From Cupriavidus basilensis (GTDB lineage Bacteria > Pseudomonadota > Gammaproteobacteria > Burkholderiales > Burkholderiaceae): a stretch of 64,000 bases of DNA. The translations under genes were made by a program, and so were the position numbers. Of this stretch, positions 36,113 to 44,162 are shown piece by piece. How positions within the stretch are numbered: position 1 is the first letter of the stretch; the number at the start of each line of letters is the position of its first letter. The notes under the pieces were generated by a model. That model had not been told where the DNA came from. It worked only from the letters and a program-made list of their open reading frames with translations, and did no database searches. The stretch is from contig NZ_BBQM01000025.1 in assembly GCF_000876015.1 (NCBI RefSeq), positions 1 to 64,000 on the forward strand. The letters are read 5' to 3'.

Positions 36113-36415
36113 TTATTCCTTGATCAGAAAGCGTTCGCGCTTCTTATCTGCGATCCAAGCCGGCGCGCGGCCGCGGCCGCTCCATTCCGCACCGGTTTTG
36201 GGATCGCGATACATGGGCGGAACCTTGGGCTTAGCGCCGGCCTGTCCGAGTTTGCTAGCTGTTCCGAAGACCTGCTTTACTGTCAGTCCATACGTTGCGA
36301 CTTTCTCGCGCACATCGGCAAGGACGGCCGCCAGTTCCTCCTCACGTGCTCTTTCGGCTTTGGCTTCCAGCTCGAGGAGTTGTGCCTTCAGGTCTTGGTA
36401 CGTGCTCGTTGCCAT
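36113..36415 (-). CDS. H-NS-family nucleoid-associated protein
   Basis: A 100-residue protein with an N-terminal coiled-coil oligomerisation region (LKAQLLELEAKAERAREEEL) and the H-NS C-terminal DNA-binding motif (YRDPKTGAEWSGRGRAPAWI). It is convergent with the SRAP gene. Island-encoded H-NS-like proteins usually silence the element's own genes. Confidence 0.92.
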   Translation of the reverse strand: MATSTYQDLKAQLLELEAKAERAREEELAAVLADVREKVATYGLTVKQVFGTASKLGQAGAKPKVPPMYRDPKTGAEWSGRGRAPAWIADKKRERFLIKE

Positions 36416-36673
36416 AAATTTGCGTTTTGCGTTGGTAGGAATGCGGGATTATACGGAACTGTGAGATTGGAAGAAAACAGCGACAACCTACGACGCCTTA
36501 ATCAAGGGAGATTATGGCGGTCTGCTGCACGCCGTGCTTGGTGACTTCGTGCCGATAAAAAACCAGATCGACACCCCGTTGGTTGCTGTGGGCCACATGA
36601 AGCGGGCTGATTTTCACAGTTTCCACTCTGTTCAAACCGGGGGATCATCCTGTCACAGTGAACACATTCACCT
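36416..36673. other. Gap between the H-NS-like gene and the next gene
   Basis: 258 bases. A minus-strand frame is open through part of it (36502-36720) but overlaps the next gene and has no ribosome-binding site. I see nothing supportable other than the likely promoter of the H-NS-like gene near 36420-36450. Confidence 0.4.
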
Positions 36674-37063
36674 TCATGTCGTTGCCGGCAGGTAAGTGAT
36701 TTGGACCCAAGACCTGTCACTTACCGCTGCGAGAAACTGTGCTTCCGGACCATCGTAGCGAATGAACGAATGGAAGGTTTGCTGCGTGACATCCCACAGC
36801 CGCCCGGATGCGTCACGCACGACAGAGTGTGCATCGAATATGGCACCACTTTCTACATTCCCCGATACGTGTAGCCAGCCGCACACAACTGACCAGGTCG
36901 GGTGTAGACGTACCCATTCTTCGGCATTGTCGTGACAATGAGAGGGGCGTGGCGACCAGTCGATCGGGCACGGTGTCACATAGTCAATGTGCTCGGCCTC
37001 GGCGAGCTTGTGCGCAAGAGCGGCCGCCATTTCAGCGGGGGTCGGGTAGGGGCGGGTGGCCAT
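36674..37063 (-). CDS. Hypothetical protein
   Basis: A 129-residue soluble protein (MATRPYPTPAEMAAALAHKL...) with SHCHDNAEEWVRLHP and VCGWLHVSGNVESGAIFDAH, a pattern of His, Cys and Asp that could form a small hydrolase-like site (Cys-His-Asp). No family is recognised. It is the last well-supported member of the leftward array before the H-NS-like gene. Confidence 0.7.
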   Translation of the reverse strand: MATRPYPTPAEMAAALAHKLAEAEHIDYVTPCPIDWSPRPSHCHDNAEEWVRLHPTWSVVCGWLHVSGNVESGAIFDAHSVVRDASGRLWDVTQQTFHSFIRYDGPEAQFLAAVSDRSWVQITYLPATT

Positions 37064-37109
37064 GTTTTCTGCACAACGCTGGCCGTAGCCAGCTGCTTCG
37101 TTGCGTCGA

Positions 37110-37550
37110 TCAGGTTCCTGCCGGCGTTTGCAGTCCGAAGAATCTCCGGCCTGGCCTAAAAGCGACCAGGATTGCGGCCGAGACTACGGCTGCGGTCAGG
37201 TACATATGCCTGAGCCATCCGCTCGCCTCTGCTACGGCCTTGTCAATCGGGACCACCTTGAAAGAAGGCGATTTGCAGACGACCGAGGGGATTCCCTTCG
37301 TCTGCCCTACAGCCTGATCTGTGCACTGGGACACCAGCACGCCGCCGGCCGGCGCCGGCCGAACCGAGGTCTCTGCCCAGTGATAGATTTCCGCGATGGT
37401 CGCCTCGACAGGCGAATCACCGGTAACGGTCATCATCAGCAACGCGGCGCCAGCGAAGCTAGCCGGAATCACTACGCTCGCTTGGAATAGGCGCCAAAGG
37501 GTGTAAAGCGACGCGGTGATGACGTCCCGCCTCGACAGTGTAGTTTTCAT
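37110..37550 (-). CDS. Hypothetical membrane protein
   Basis: A 146-residue protein with two predicted membrane helices, ~25-45 (VVIPASFAGAALLMM) and ~118-135 (YLTAAVVSAAILVAF), and an outward loop with two cysteines (SQCTDQ, VVCKS) that may pair. TAGGAGAG precedes the ATG. Family unknown. Confidence 0.7.
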   Translation of the reverse strand: MKTTLSRRDVITASLYTLWRLFQASVVIPASFAGAALLMMTVTGDSPVEATIAEIYHWAETSVRPAPAGGVLVSQCTDQAVGQTKGIPSVVCKSPSFKVVPIDKAVAEASGWLRHMYLTAAVVSAAILVAFRPGRRFFGLQTPAGT

Positions 37551-37627
37551 CTAATCTCTCCTAACAGGGGCGAGCACCTTTGCCCGCATAGGTATATCGC
37601 CACGACATCGGGAAATCGGCAAATCTG

Positions 37628-37759
37628 TTACATATTTCTCCGCCACGCGTGCGCCGTAGTCTCTCGTGATCGATCCAACTCTCCGGTTGATGGATTATAC
37701 GCTAGCATAAGCGCGGCAAAATTACCTGTGGTCAGAGCGATCGAAAAGATTTTTTTCAT
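37628..37759 (-). CDS. Small membrane peptide, diverged copy of the gene at 43525
   Basis: A 43-residue frame, MKKIFSIALTTGNFAALMLA, then YNPSTGELD and an unrelated basic tail. The first ~29 residues match the peptide at 43525 (MKKILAIAVTTGNFAALILA, YSPSTGEVD). The tail diverges, so this copy is probably truncated or recombined. Confidence 0.55.
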   Translation of the reverse strand: MKKIFSIALTTGNFAALMLAYNPSTGELDRSRETTAHAWRRNM

Positions 37760-37781
37760 TGCTAGGTGTGTGGTTTTCCGC

Positions 37782-38318
37782 TTATTTGGGTAGTGTCGCT
37801 AGAAACACGTCATGATGCGTTTGAACACAGGGGTGCCCGTGGCGAATCATGCCCTGCAAATACGCTATCCGCAAATGCCCTTCAATTAGCTGGTACGGTT
37901 CGCAGAACGGTTCGTTTCCTTCCCTAGGGTGACGATAACGTCCGGCCCCGTGAGCAACGATCATCGGGGTCGGAGTCGTACCGGCCTCCAACATCGTCCT
38001 ACCTAGCCATGTCTCACGCCTGTCGCGTCCTTCAAGGAGATCGTCTCCCCAACGTGCGAGCGTTTCTGGCCATCTCCTTACGTGCCGAATCTGAAGAATC
38101 GCGTTGCAGTCGAGTGACTGCATCTCGTACTTCCAGTTCAGAGGACGTAGCGGTAGCCATGCCTGAAAATCCTGCCAGTGACGGTATATCCAACTCTCTA
38201 CAACCAGCTCGGGCACTGCCGCAAACTGCTTGGGCCAGCGCTTGTAGTAATCCACAAAAGGCTCTACAGCACTTGATCCCCAACCGATTGGCTCGGGAAT
38301 GCGGGCATCTGCACACAT
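37782..38318 (-). CDS. Hypothetical protein
   Basis: A 178-residue protein rich in Trp, His and Arg (SWIYRHWQDFQAWLPLRPLN, GHLRIAYLQGMIRHGHPCVQ). The ATG at 38318 sits behind GGAAAAGTGGTT, the leader type of this array; a GTG at 38324 is less likely. No recognised family. Confidence 0.7.
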   Translation of the reverse strand: MCADARIPEPIGWGSSAVEPFVDYYKRWPKQFAAVPELVVESWIYRHWQDFQAWLPLRPLNWKYEMQSLDCNAILQIRHVRRWPETLARWGDDLLEGRDRRETWLGRTMLEAGTTPTPMIVAHGAGRYRHPREGNEPFCEPYQLIEGHLRIAYLQGMIRHGHPCVQTHHDVFLATLPK

Positions 38319-38336
38319 AACCACTTTTCCGATGGA

Positions 38337-38999
38337 TTATTTGTCGCGCTGAGCTATGCCAGCGAGTTTCTTCGCTGGAAGCGACTGATATAGCGCACTG
38401 ATCTTGGCCGGCTCTGTGATCATTCTGTCGACGATGAGATTGATAAGCACGAACAGCGACACCGCCACGTCCCCACTGTCGCGTATGTCCATCTCGCCAG
38501 GGTGTACTGCCTCGTTTCCGATTACGCGAACAGTGTCCAACGCTTGCTGCAACTCCGCCGATAACCCTTTCTTGACCAGCTCTCCTATATCCTTATTTAT
38601 ATCTTTGCCCGGTTCACCGAAGTGCCTACAGAGCTTCTGTATTACGAGCCTCAGCAAAGCGGCCGCCCCTCGCGGTGAGCGTCGCATTATCTCCCTTGCC
38701 TCAAGGAAGTCGGCCTCGCAATCGCTGGGGAGATCCGGGCTTGGCAGCGGAGCAGCGGATTCGGTCGGGAAGACCTGCACTACTGGCCCGGGCTCTTCCT
38801 TGGCCAGCCGGCGCATGAAAGAGTCTTCAACGAGCCAAACGGCGTCCTTCTTACACTTTGCGCAGCACGCCGTCCAAACGACGCTGTACTCGTTTGCGTT
38901 CAGCAACAGATTGCGCCACTGCATGTGAGCAAAGGCTCCACAACGTGGACAATCGAACGCATCCTTCTGAAATTCAGGAGCCACCAATTCCGATTTCAT
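38337..38999 (-). CDS. DUF4145 domain protein
   Basis: A 220-residue protein with an N-terminal zinc-ribbon-like part (FDCPRCGAF and CCAKCKKDA) and the C-terminal DUF4145 helical domain (RRSPRGAAALLRLVIQKLCR, RVIGNEAVHPGEMD). DUF4145 proteins occur in mobile elements and near restriction systems; function is unknown. GGAAAACTAA precedes the ATG. Confidence 0.8.
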   Translation of the reverse strand: MKSELVAPEFQKDAFDCPRCGAFAHMQWRNLLLNANEYSVVWTACCAKCKKDAVWLVEDSFMRRLAKEEPGPVVQVFPTESAAPLPSPDLPSDCEADFLEAREIMRRSPRGAAALLRLVIQKLCRHFGEPGKDINKDIGELVKKGLSAELQQALDTVRVIGNEAVHPGEMDIRDSGDVAVSLFVLINLIVDRMITEPAKISALYQSLPAKKLAGIAQRDK

Positions 39000-39008
39000 T
39001 TAGTTTTC

Positions 39009-39185
39009 CTATTCCTCATCCGGCAAAGTGCTGGGATCATCGTTCGCCTGCTCGTTCAGTTCCTTGCATGCCTTGCTCGACAGCGGAATGGTGACGCAGT
39101 TGAACGACACGAAATCGTCGCCAACCTGGTCGGCGCCGGCATCTTCGAGCAGCTGCTTTGCCCGCTTGTTGAGCCGATATCCCAT
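39009..39185 (-). CDS. Small hypothetical protein, paralogue of the gene at 44783
   Basis: 58 residues (MGYRLNKRAKQLLEDAGADQ, then VGDDFVSFNCVTIPLSSKAC). The leader is GGAAAAGCACGC. It is nearly identical to the gene at 44783-44959, with only a few substitutions near the N-terminus, so a recent duplication inside the array. Confidence 0.7.
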   Translation of the reverse strand: MGYRLNKRAKQLLEDAGADQVGDDFVSFNCVTIPLSSKACKELNEQANDDPSTLPDEE

Positions 39186-39203
39186 GCGTGCTTTTCCGTC
39201 CGG

Positions 39204-39578
39204 TCATTTATTCGGTGCTCGATGGATGAAGAAGAGCACCATCGCAACTACCCCAGTCACAAAACCCGCGAGCGTCAGCGGCACCTCTGCTAAGAGCGAC
39301 CCCGAAGCGATCCACGCGCCGAACCAGAGAACGCACGACAAGCCGGCCCAGCGCAACGCAAGTAACTTCGCACGAGGCTTTAGCCACTCGTAGTTGACCG
39401 CGCGATTTTGCCGGTCTGAGTGGCGGACCCAGACATCGACCGCATTCCGGCTAGCGTCTCCGATCTCCTCGCCCCAAACGCCCGCAGCCTTGATATCTGC
39501 GTGCAAGGCGTCGGTCGACTCGCGCGACACCCGCTTTGGGGGCAATGGGGTGAAAAAATTGAGCAGCGCCCTGATCAT
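39204..39578 (-). CDS. Hypothetical membrane protein
   Basis: A 124-residue protein with a polar N-terminal half and two C-terminal membrane helices (WAGLSCVLWFGAWIASGSLL and PLTLAGFVTGVVAMVLFFI). The leader is GGAAAAGCAA. A broken partial copy lies at 34351-34460. Confidence 0.7.
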   Translation of the reverse strand: MIRALLNFFTPLPPKRVSRESTDALHADIKAAGVWGEEIGDASRNAVDVWVRHSDRQNRAVNYEWLKPRAKLLALRWAGLSCVLWFGAWIASGSLLAEVPLTLAGFVTGVVAMVLFFIHRAPNK

Positions 39579-39587
39579 TTGCTTTTC

Positions 39588-39803
39588 CTATGCCTTCTCA
39601 ATCTCGAAATTCGTTGCGGCGTAGCTGACGTTGCACGACCAGATCTCTTTGCCGCCCTTGTAGAACTTGGCCAACCCGCTCGAGACAACAACGTCAGCCT
39701 CCGGAAAAACAATAGAGTGCCCATTGGCCGCAGCTGCGAGGAAAGTTCTCTCCTTGCACCTGGCGACGTACTGACCGTCCTTGAGAGTGAGGTTCCTACC
39801 CAT
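39588..39803 (-). CDS. Small hypothetical protein
   Basis: 71 residues (MGRNLTLKDGQYVARCKERT...), probably a beta-rich soluble protein. The leader is GGAAAAGCATAC. No family recognised. Confidence 0.65.
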   Translation of the reverse strand: MGRNLTLKDGQYVARCKERTFLAAAANGHSIVFPEADVVVSSGLAKFYKGGKEIWSCNVSYAATNFEIEKA

Positions 39804-39818
39804 GTATGCTTTTCCGAG

Positions 39819-40205
39819 TCAGTGCCTGACCGTGGGTTGGGTAGGCGTTCCCGGTGCCTCCTCCTGAACCGTGGCTTTAGCCACCATTGCGAGCGCGACA
39901 TCAACGTCCTCGCGCCTCACCTTGCCCGTAGCAATCAACATATCGATAACCCGTGCGTCTACGCTCGCTGCTTCTTTGAACGGGTCTTCTCGGGACTTTG
40001 CAAGCACCGCCGCAGACGCAGGCGCGATCTCGGGCATGGACTCCATGCCCAGCAAGACCATCTCGATCTGCCGGCGCGACGGAGTATCCTCATGCCGCTC
40101 GGTCAGCGTGAAGATCCTGTGGAGAATCACACTCAACAGGTCATCGTTGATAACCGTCCCCTTGGTGGAATCTGATTCCCTCGGGAAGATAGCATTGGCT
40201 GTCAT
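39819..40205 (-). CDS. Hypothetical protein
   Basis: A 128-residue helical acidic protein (MTANAIFPRESDSTKGTVIN...). The leader is GGAAAAACAG. No family recognised. Confidence 0.65.
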   Translation of the reverse strand: MTANAIFPRESDSTKGTVINDDLLSVILHRIFTLTERHEDTPSRRQIEMVLLGMESMPEIAPASAAVLAKSREDPFKEAASVDARVIDMLIATGKVRREDVDVALAMVAKATVQEEAPGTPTQPTVRH

Positions 40206-40216
40206 CTGTTTTTCCT

Positions 40217-40411
40217 TTACGACTGGTGTTGTTGTACCAATGCAAGTTGAATGCGTTGGGCCGTTTCCTCTACCAAGGCCGCCAACTCACGCACGGCTTT
40301 CTCACTTGTGACGCCACGCTCGGTGCAATAGTGTGCCAAGGCATCGCCGCAAGCTTTGGTGATGTAATCCGGCAGCGCGATCCGGTTTTCAACTGCGACA
40401 ACACGCTTCAA
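40217..40411 (-). CDS. Small hypothetical protein (start uncertain)
   Basis: About 64 residues, with a convincing C-terminal part (ALPDYITKACGDALAHYCTE, VRELAALVEETAQRIQLALV). The frame stays open far upstream, overlapping the next gene. I chose a TTG at 40411 downstream of GGAAAAGCC and AAGAG; a different non-ATG start is possible. Confidence 0.45.
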   Translation of the reverse strand: MKRVVAVENRIALPDYITKACGDALAHYCTERGVTSEKAVRELAALVEETAQRIQLALVQQHQS

Positions 40412-40442
40412 ACTCTTATGCGTCTTCGGCTTTTCCCATTTG

Positions 40443-40742
40443 TCAGGTTCGGCCAAGGGCTCGATACTTTTGCCCGTCTTCCGCAAGTGCCAGCAGTTCC
40501 GGTAGGGTATTGATCGCTGCGACCACCAGCGCCATATCTCGGCCGGAGAACTCGCGCGCAATCCCGTCATGCACCGCTCCAATTGCCCGCACAGATTCCA
40601 TGAAGGTCCTTGGCTCCGGGCTGTGCAAATGCTCAGGCAGGACGCAGATGCGACCGTTCTCTTCCTTACAGCAGTGCCACTGTCCCGGCCGATGGTCTGC
40701 ACGATCCATCAGTTCCTTCAATCGAGCAATCAGATCTTCCAT
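40443..40742 (-). CDS. Hypothetical protein
   Basis: 99 residues (MEDLIARLKELMDRADHRPG...), with adjacent cysteines (WHCCKEE), His and Glu residues and a helical C-terminus (MALVVAAINTLPELLALAED). The leader is GGAAAACG. Similar to small phage-encoded proteins in style; no family assigned. Confidence 0.65.
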   Translation of the reverse strand: MEDLIARLKELMDRADHRPGQWHCCKEENGRICVLPEHLHSPEPRTFMESVRAIGAVHDGIAREFSGRDMALVVAAINTLPELLALAEDGQKYRALGRT

Positions 40743-40754
40743 CGTTTTCCGATC

Positions 40755-40901
40755 TCAGCGGGAAGGCTTGTAGAGGGCGAGCAGGCCCATGAAGACGGCC
40801 GCGCCAATCAATGAGCTAGATGCCCCGATGCCTGCGCATGTGGCCGACCCGATGATCAGGACGAGGCTGAGAGCGTTGTCCAAAGTTAGCTTTGAAAGCA
40901 T
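40755..40901 (-). CDS. Small membrane peptide
   Basis: 48 residues, mostly hydrophobic (LSLVLIIGSATCAGIGASSS, LIGAAVFMGLLALY), with two membrane segments. The ribosome-binding site is AGGAGAAG. Too short for certainty, but it fits the packing of the array exactly. Confidence 0.55.
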   Translation of the reverse strand: MLSKLTLDNALSLVLIIGSATCAGIGASSSLIGAAVFMGLLALYKPSR

Positions 40902-40910
40902 CGTCTTCTC

Positions 40911-41117
40911 CTACTCGTAACGCTTGGTCTTGCGGTTGTACTTGCCGTACTTCACCTTGGTTGAACAGCGGGCAGTACGGGGATTCCTGCAGGGCATGCC
41001 CTTTTCGGCCGTCCAACCGCATGAGCACTGCTCCCAACAATCGCAGTCGCCCATCGGCGCAGCACACTTTGTGCATCGCATGTTGGCCTTACTGAACAAG
41101 GCATCGATTCCCGACAT
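40911..41117 (-). CDS. Small cysteine-rich protein, likely zinc-binding
   Basis: 68 residues with CTKC, CDCWEQCSC, MPCRN and RCST, eight cysteines in 40 residues, then a basic tail (KVKYGKYNRKTKRYE). Two zinc knuckles or a small nucleic-acid-binding protein are likely. The leader is GGAAAATCT. Confidence 0.65.
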   Translation of the reverse strand: MSGIDALFSKANMRCTKCAAPMGDCDCWEQCSCGWTAEKGMPCRNPRTARCSTKVKYGKYNRKTKRYE

Positions 41118-41128
41118 AGATTTTCCTC

Positions 41129-41686
41129 TCAGGTAGAGACGATAGGGATGTTCCAGCCGAGAAATGCTGCCCGGCCAGGCGCCTCGTCGACACCATGAGG
41201 GCGGCGATCATCGAAGATGAACCAGTCTCCCGTTGTCGGCTTGTGGCGAACCTTGCCTTGCCGGAACGTCAGGCCATCATTGTGCAGCACGACCATTAGA
41301 ACCAGCCCCTCATCGTCGGTGTGCATGTCGACAGAGGCAGTCGCCACGAGAAGTTCCTCACGACCCCGGTAGCCACCAACAGCGCGGCGGTAGCCGTGCG
41401 CGGAGAGATCGGGGAGCCATGCGTCGCAATTACGGCTTGCCCAATTCGGAACCGTGTAGGTTTCAACTGGATCACCGCAGAACTCGTCTTTTTCAGCCGC
41501 AACGTAGAACTCCTCAGCCAACTCGCTCGAGAGCCTGATGACATGGTTCGGAATCGTGACAGAGCCACGAATCGTGCCGAGTGGCGGCGTGCCGCCCGCG
41601 GTGGCTGAGCGTGGCGACCTGTATCGATTCGGGAGTGCTGCCTGCTTAATGCAGGTCTCCGAGGCCTTTTTTTTCGTTCCGTTCAT
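41129..41686 (-). CDS. 2-oxoglutarate/Fe(II) oxygenase-like protein
   Basis: A 185-residue protein whose C-terminal half has a double-stranded beta-helix pattern with a possible metal triad HTD (VDMHTDDEGLVLMVV) and a distal His (FIFDDRRPHGVDEAP), followed by Arg. This fits 2OG-Fe(II) oxygenases of phage and island type. The substrate is unknown; nucleic-acid or protein hydroxylation is possible. The start overlaps the stop of the metallopeptidase gene (ATGA), so the two are coupled. Confidence 0.6.
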   Translation of the reverse strand: MNGTKKKASETCIKQAALPNRYRSPRSATAGGTPPLGTIRGSVTIPNHVIRLSSELAEEFYVAAEKDEFCGDPVETYTVPNWASRNCDAWLPDLSAHGYRRAVGGYRGREELLVATASVDMHTDDEGLVLMVVLHNDGLTFRQGKVRHKPTTGDWFIFDDRRPHGVDEAPGRAAFLGWNIPIVST

Positions 41687-42189
41687 GACCCCGCCAACTC
41701 ATGCAATTTCCGGCGATCGGCGAGCTGTTCAGCGTCGCAACCTTTCGAACCAGGCTCAAACGTGGCAATTTCGAGGAGTGCGGCAACAAGCTCGTCGAGT
41801 GAGGCACCTGTCAGACGCATTGCGATCCGATCTGCCAAGAATTCCTCGCCAGCGCGCGCAATGTCCGACCTGGACAACAGCGAGGACCAGCGTCGTCGGA
41901 AGTGGCCGCACTCATGCGCGACGGCAATCCGCAATAGCCGCTCATCCGCTTCCATCAGCATGCGAGCGGGGACGGAAATCGTGTTTGAAAAAGGCGCGTA
42001 GGCAATGTAGTGCTCCGCAATACGTGCTTTTGGTGGCTTTCGTTTACCGAGCGCCACAGTGAAGCTGTCGATCCATGATTGTGCTAGCTTGAGCTTCTGC
42101 AGCAGGCGGTTCTTCTGGTCTGCGGACAAGCCGCTGACCCAATCAGATGAACGGACAGCACTGGGCCGACTCTGCGTTGCCTGCGCCAT
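41683..42189 (-). CDS. Zinc metallopeptidase-like protein (HECGH)
   Basis: A 168-residue protein with the zinc motif HECGH (IAVAHECGHFRRRW) and a downstream Glu (AGEEFLADRIAMRL), the HExxH...ExxxD plan of M48/M56-like peptidases, but without membrane helices. The ATG at 42189 follows a short gap. Coupled by ATGA to the oxygenase-like gene. Target unknown. Confidence 0.65.
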   Translation of the reverse strand: MAQATQSRPSAVRSSDWVSGLSADQKNRLLQKLKLAQSWIDSFTVALGKRKPPKARIAEHYIAYAPFSNTISVPARMLMEADERLLRIAVAHECGHFRRRWSSLLSRSDIARAGEEFLADRIAMRLTGASLDELVAALLEIATFEPGSKGCDAEQLADRRKLHELAGS

Positions 42190-42192
42190 CAA

Positions 42193-42603
42193 CTACTCTC
42201 CCGTCGGGATCCGGCCCGTGCGTCGAAGGATAGTGGCTGTGAGTGCGCGAGCCCTATTGCGCTTGCACCGAAGTGCCCATCCTTCGACCACCAATGCACC
42301 GTGGCCATTTATCGCAACGAAGACGAGAAGCCAAACTGCCAGCGTCAGCAAGATGGATGTCATTTCGTTGAGCTTTGTATGGGGCTCGGGCAAGACCTTG
42401 CTCCACCCAGCCACCATGGTGCCAAAAGCGAGGGTCCCGCGCTGAATATCGACAATCAGCGCAAGTGGCAGCAAGATGGAAAATTGCCAGAACAGCGCGC
42501 GCTCAGCTGAGCTATCGTCAGTTGTGGAGAGATGCAACCAGGCTTTTGCCGCGCACATGGTGGCGACTAAGAGAAGGGCAATGGTCCAAAGAGTATGTAA
42601 CAT
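42193..42603 (-). CDS. Hypothetical membrane protein
   Basis: 136 residues with three or four predicted helices (LWTIALLLVATMCAAKAWL, FSILLPLALIV, MTSILLTLAVWLLVFVAI) and a basic C-terminal tail. It ends 3 bases before the metallopeptidase ATG, so probably co-translated. Confidence 0.65.
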   Translation of the reverse strand: MLHTLWTIALLLVATMCAAKAWLHLSTTDDSSAERALFWQFSILLPLALIVDIQRGTLAFGTMVAGWSKVLPEPHTKLNEMTSILLTLAVWLLVFVAINGHGALVVEGWALRCKRNRARALTATILRRTGRIPTGE

Positions 42604-42704
42604 CGGACGGGTTCCAAGTTCTAATCAGAACGACGCTGGTGCGGCGCCGATACTTCAATGCGGTGAGGCTCCATTGTCAGGTCCACTTCCTATCGTGCGG
42701 TCAA

Positions 42705-42992
42705 TCAATGACCGAAGCTTTTCCACTTTGGCGCGGGTGCCGAAATGGCTTTGGGAATGGGCCGCTTGGAAGGCTGGGTCACCAGCGCGACCACTGCGTT
42801 GTCGCAATCAGTCTGATCTTCCACGCTTGGCGAGATGTCTGCCTTCTGCTTGGCTTGACATTGCATGTCACGCTTCTTTGCCTCGTCAATGTGATCGGAG
42901 TACCAGGCCACCGTGTGGGCATGAACTGCGTGCGACATGAGCGAGGCCGCGACAGCAGCGACGCCCAGAGTCATCGCGAAATTCCTCTTCAT
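42705..42992 (-). CDS. Small secreted protein, EexN-like
   Basis: 95 residues with a signal peptide (MTLGVAAVAASLMSHAVHA) and a mature part WYSDHIDEAKKRDMQCQAKQ followed by DCDNAVVALV. This Cys/His spacing resembles EexN entry-exclusion proteins of conjugative elements, though the lipobox is absent. The leader is GGAAAAGAGCAA. If right, it hints at a conjugative origin for the island. Confidence 0.5.
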   Translation of the reverse strand: MKRNFAMTLGVAAVAASLMSHAVHAHTVAWYSDHIDEAKKRDMQCQAKQKADISPSVEDQTDCDNAVVALVTQPSKRPIPKAISAPAPKWKSFGH

Positions 42993-43008
42993 TTGCTCTT
43001 TTCCGTTG

Positions 43009-43479
43009 TTAGAGTGGCAAGCCAGCGACGGAGTAAAGCCGCACTGCAGAGCGCGGAATGCCCAGGCGTTCAATTTCACCCTCAGTCTGGATAGGCAGGA
43101 CCAAAAGTCGATGCATGAAGGCCCCCCCGTCGGGATCGACGTGAGTGCAAAGTCGCTCCACCAGTTCCCGATTCTGTTGAGGCTCATCCACGATCACAAC
43201 ATCGGCGCCGTTGAGATCAAACATAGGATAGTGACCTATCGCAGAACCCCGCACCTGGCCGTCAAATTTGACCTCTGCCTTCTCACGTACCAAGAGGGTC
43301 TGGTTGTCGACATACGCTACTCGCATGCCATCCTGAGCATGTGTTTCTTTCGTCCACTGCTTCAACGACGAGGTCTTTCCCGTTCGGCACCGACCAACGA
43401 TTCCGAGAACCTTCACCGTTCCGAGACATTCGCTCACAAGATCCGCGACTATCGCAGGGGTCAAGATGACGTGATTCAT
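43009..43479 (-). CDS. P-loop NTPase-like protein
   Basis: A 156-residue protein with Walker A GRCRTGKTSS and Walker B GADVVIVDEPQQN. It resembles the nucleotide-binding part of Zot- or VirB11-like ATPases but is much shorter. The ATG at 43479 follows GGAAAAACTA. A small motor or switch protein is possible; function is not assigned. Confidence 0.65.
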   Translation of the reverse strand: MNHVILTPAIVADLVSECLGTVKVLGIVGRCRTGKTSSLKQWTKETHAQDGMRVAYVDNQTLLVREKAEVKFDGQVRGSAIGHYPMFDLNGADVVIVDEPQQNRELVERLCTHVDPDGGAFMHRLLVLPIQTEGEIERLGIPRSAVRLYSVAGLPL

Positions 43480-43524
43480 TAGTTTTTCCAATTGGTGGTT
43501 ATGCGGTAACTTTTTTTCGAACCC

Positions 43525-43680
43525 TTATTCTTGGGAAATCATCGCCCAAACGTTGAACATTAAAGTCGGAACCAGCAGCGCCAAGTAGTACTTATCCACC
43601 TCTCCGGTTGACGGACTGTACGCTAGTATCAGCGCGGCAAAGTTGCCGGTGGTTACTGCGATCGCAAGAATCTTCTTCAT
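43525..43680 (-). CDS. Small membrane peptide
   Basis: 51 residues (MKKILAIAVTTGNFAALILA ... YYLALLVPTLMFNVWAMI), two membrane helices. A diverged copy lies at 37628. The GGAAAA leader is 16 bases upstream, farther than usual. Confidence 0.6.
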   Translation of the reverse strand: MKKILAIAVTTGNFAALILAYSPSTGEVDKYYLALLVPTLMFNVWAMISQE

Positions 43681-43699
43681 TGTGAAATCCCAGGTTTTC

Positions 43700-43864
43700 C
43701 TATTCGTGGTCTCTCAGTTCGGCGAGTGACACTTCCAACGTCTCGGCCGTGTCCGTGTGCAAATCGGCGGGTCCGACACCCGAAGGCATCTTGCGAGACT
43801 CTGCAGCGTCCCGCAGGACGTTAATCGCCAGTCTCAGAGCGCCAGCGATGGTTACGTTTGGCAT
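43700..43864 (-). CDS. Small hypothetical protein
   Basis: 54 residues (MPNVTIAGALRLAINVLRDA ... ETLEVSLAELRDHE), helical and acidic. The leader is GGAAAAGCCCCC. Confidence 0.6.
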   Translation of the reverse strand: MPNVTIAGALRLAINVLRDAAESRKMPSGVGPADLHTDTAETLEVSLAELRDHE

Positions 43865-43882
43865 GGGGGCTTTTCCGAGTTG

Positions 43883-44158
43883 TTAGCTGTCGGCCCACGC
43901 GGCTTTCATCTGTGCCCGGTCGGCGAGTTCTTCAGCGGTATATCGGCGCACCTTCTCGCCGTCGATGAGCCATTCGGTGCCGTCAGCCAGGCGCGCTGAA
44001 ATCGCGCCTGGCTTGCCCAACACGGCGTACGCACGAACAGCATCCACGACGGCCGGAGCCGAAGGGTCGACCGCGCGAATCGCCGCTTCAGCTTCGACAA
44101 TCCAATCCTTATGCAACTGCGCGAGTTCCGAAACTTCCATGATCTTCGCCTTCTCCAT
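43883..44158 (-). CDS. Hypothetical protein
   Basis: About 91 residues (MEKAKIMEVSELAQLHKDWI ... EWLIDGEKVRRYTAEELADR). The frame is open to an ATG at 44227, but that would overlap the preceding gene by 65 bases; the ATG at 44158 follows directly after the stop, and one at 44140 has GGAGAAGG. No family. Confidence 0.6.
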   Translation of the reverse strand: MEKAKIMEVSELAQLHKDWIVEAEAAIRAVDPSAPAVVDAVRAYAVLGKPGAISARLADGTEWLIDGEKVRRYTAEELADRAQMKAAWADS

Positions 44159-44162
44159 GGCG

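Noticed and set aside
36502-36720. 72-codon leftward frame between two island genes
   Set aside because: Overlaps the next gene by 47 bases, no ribosome-binding site, and composition is not protein-like.
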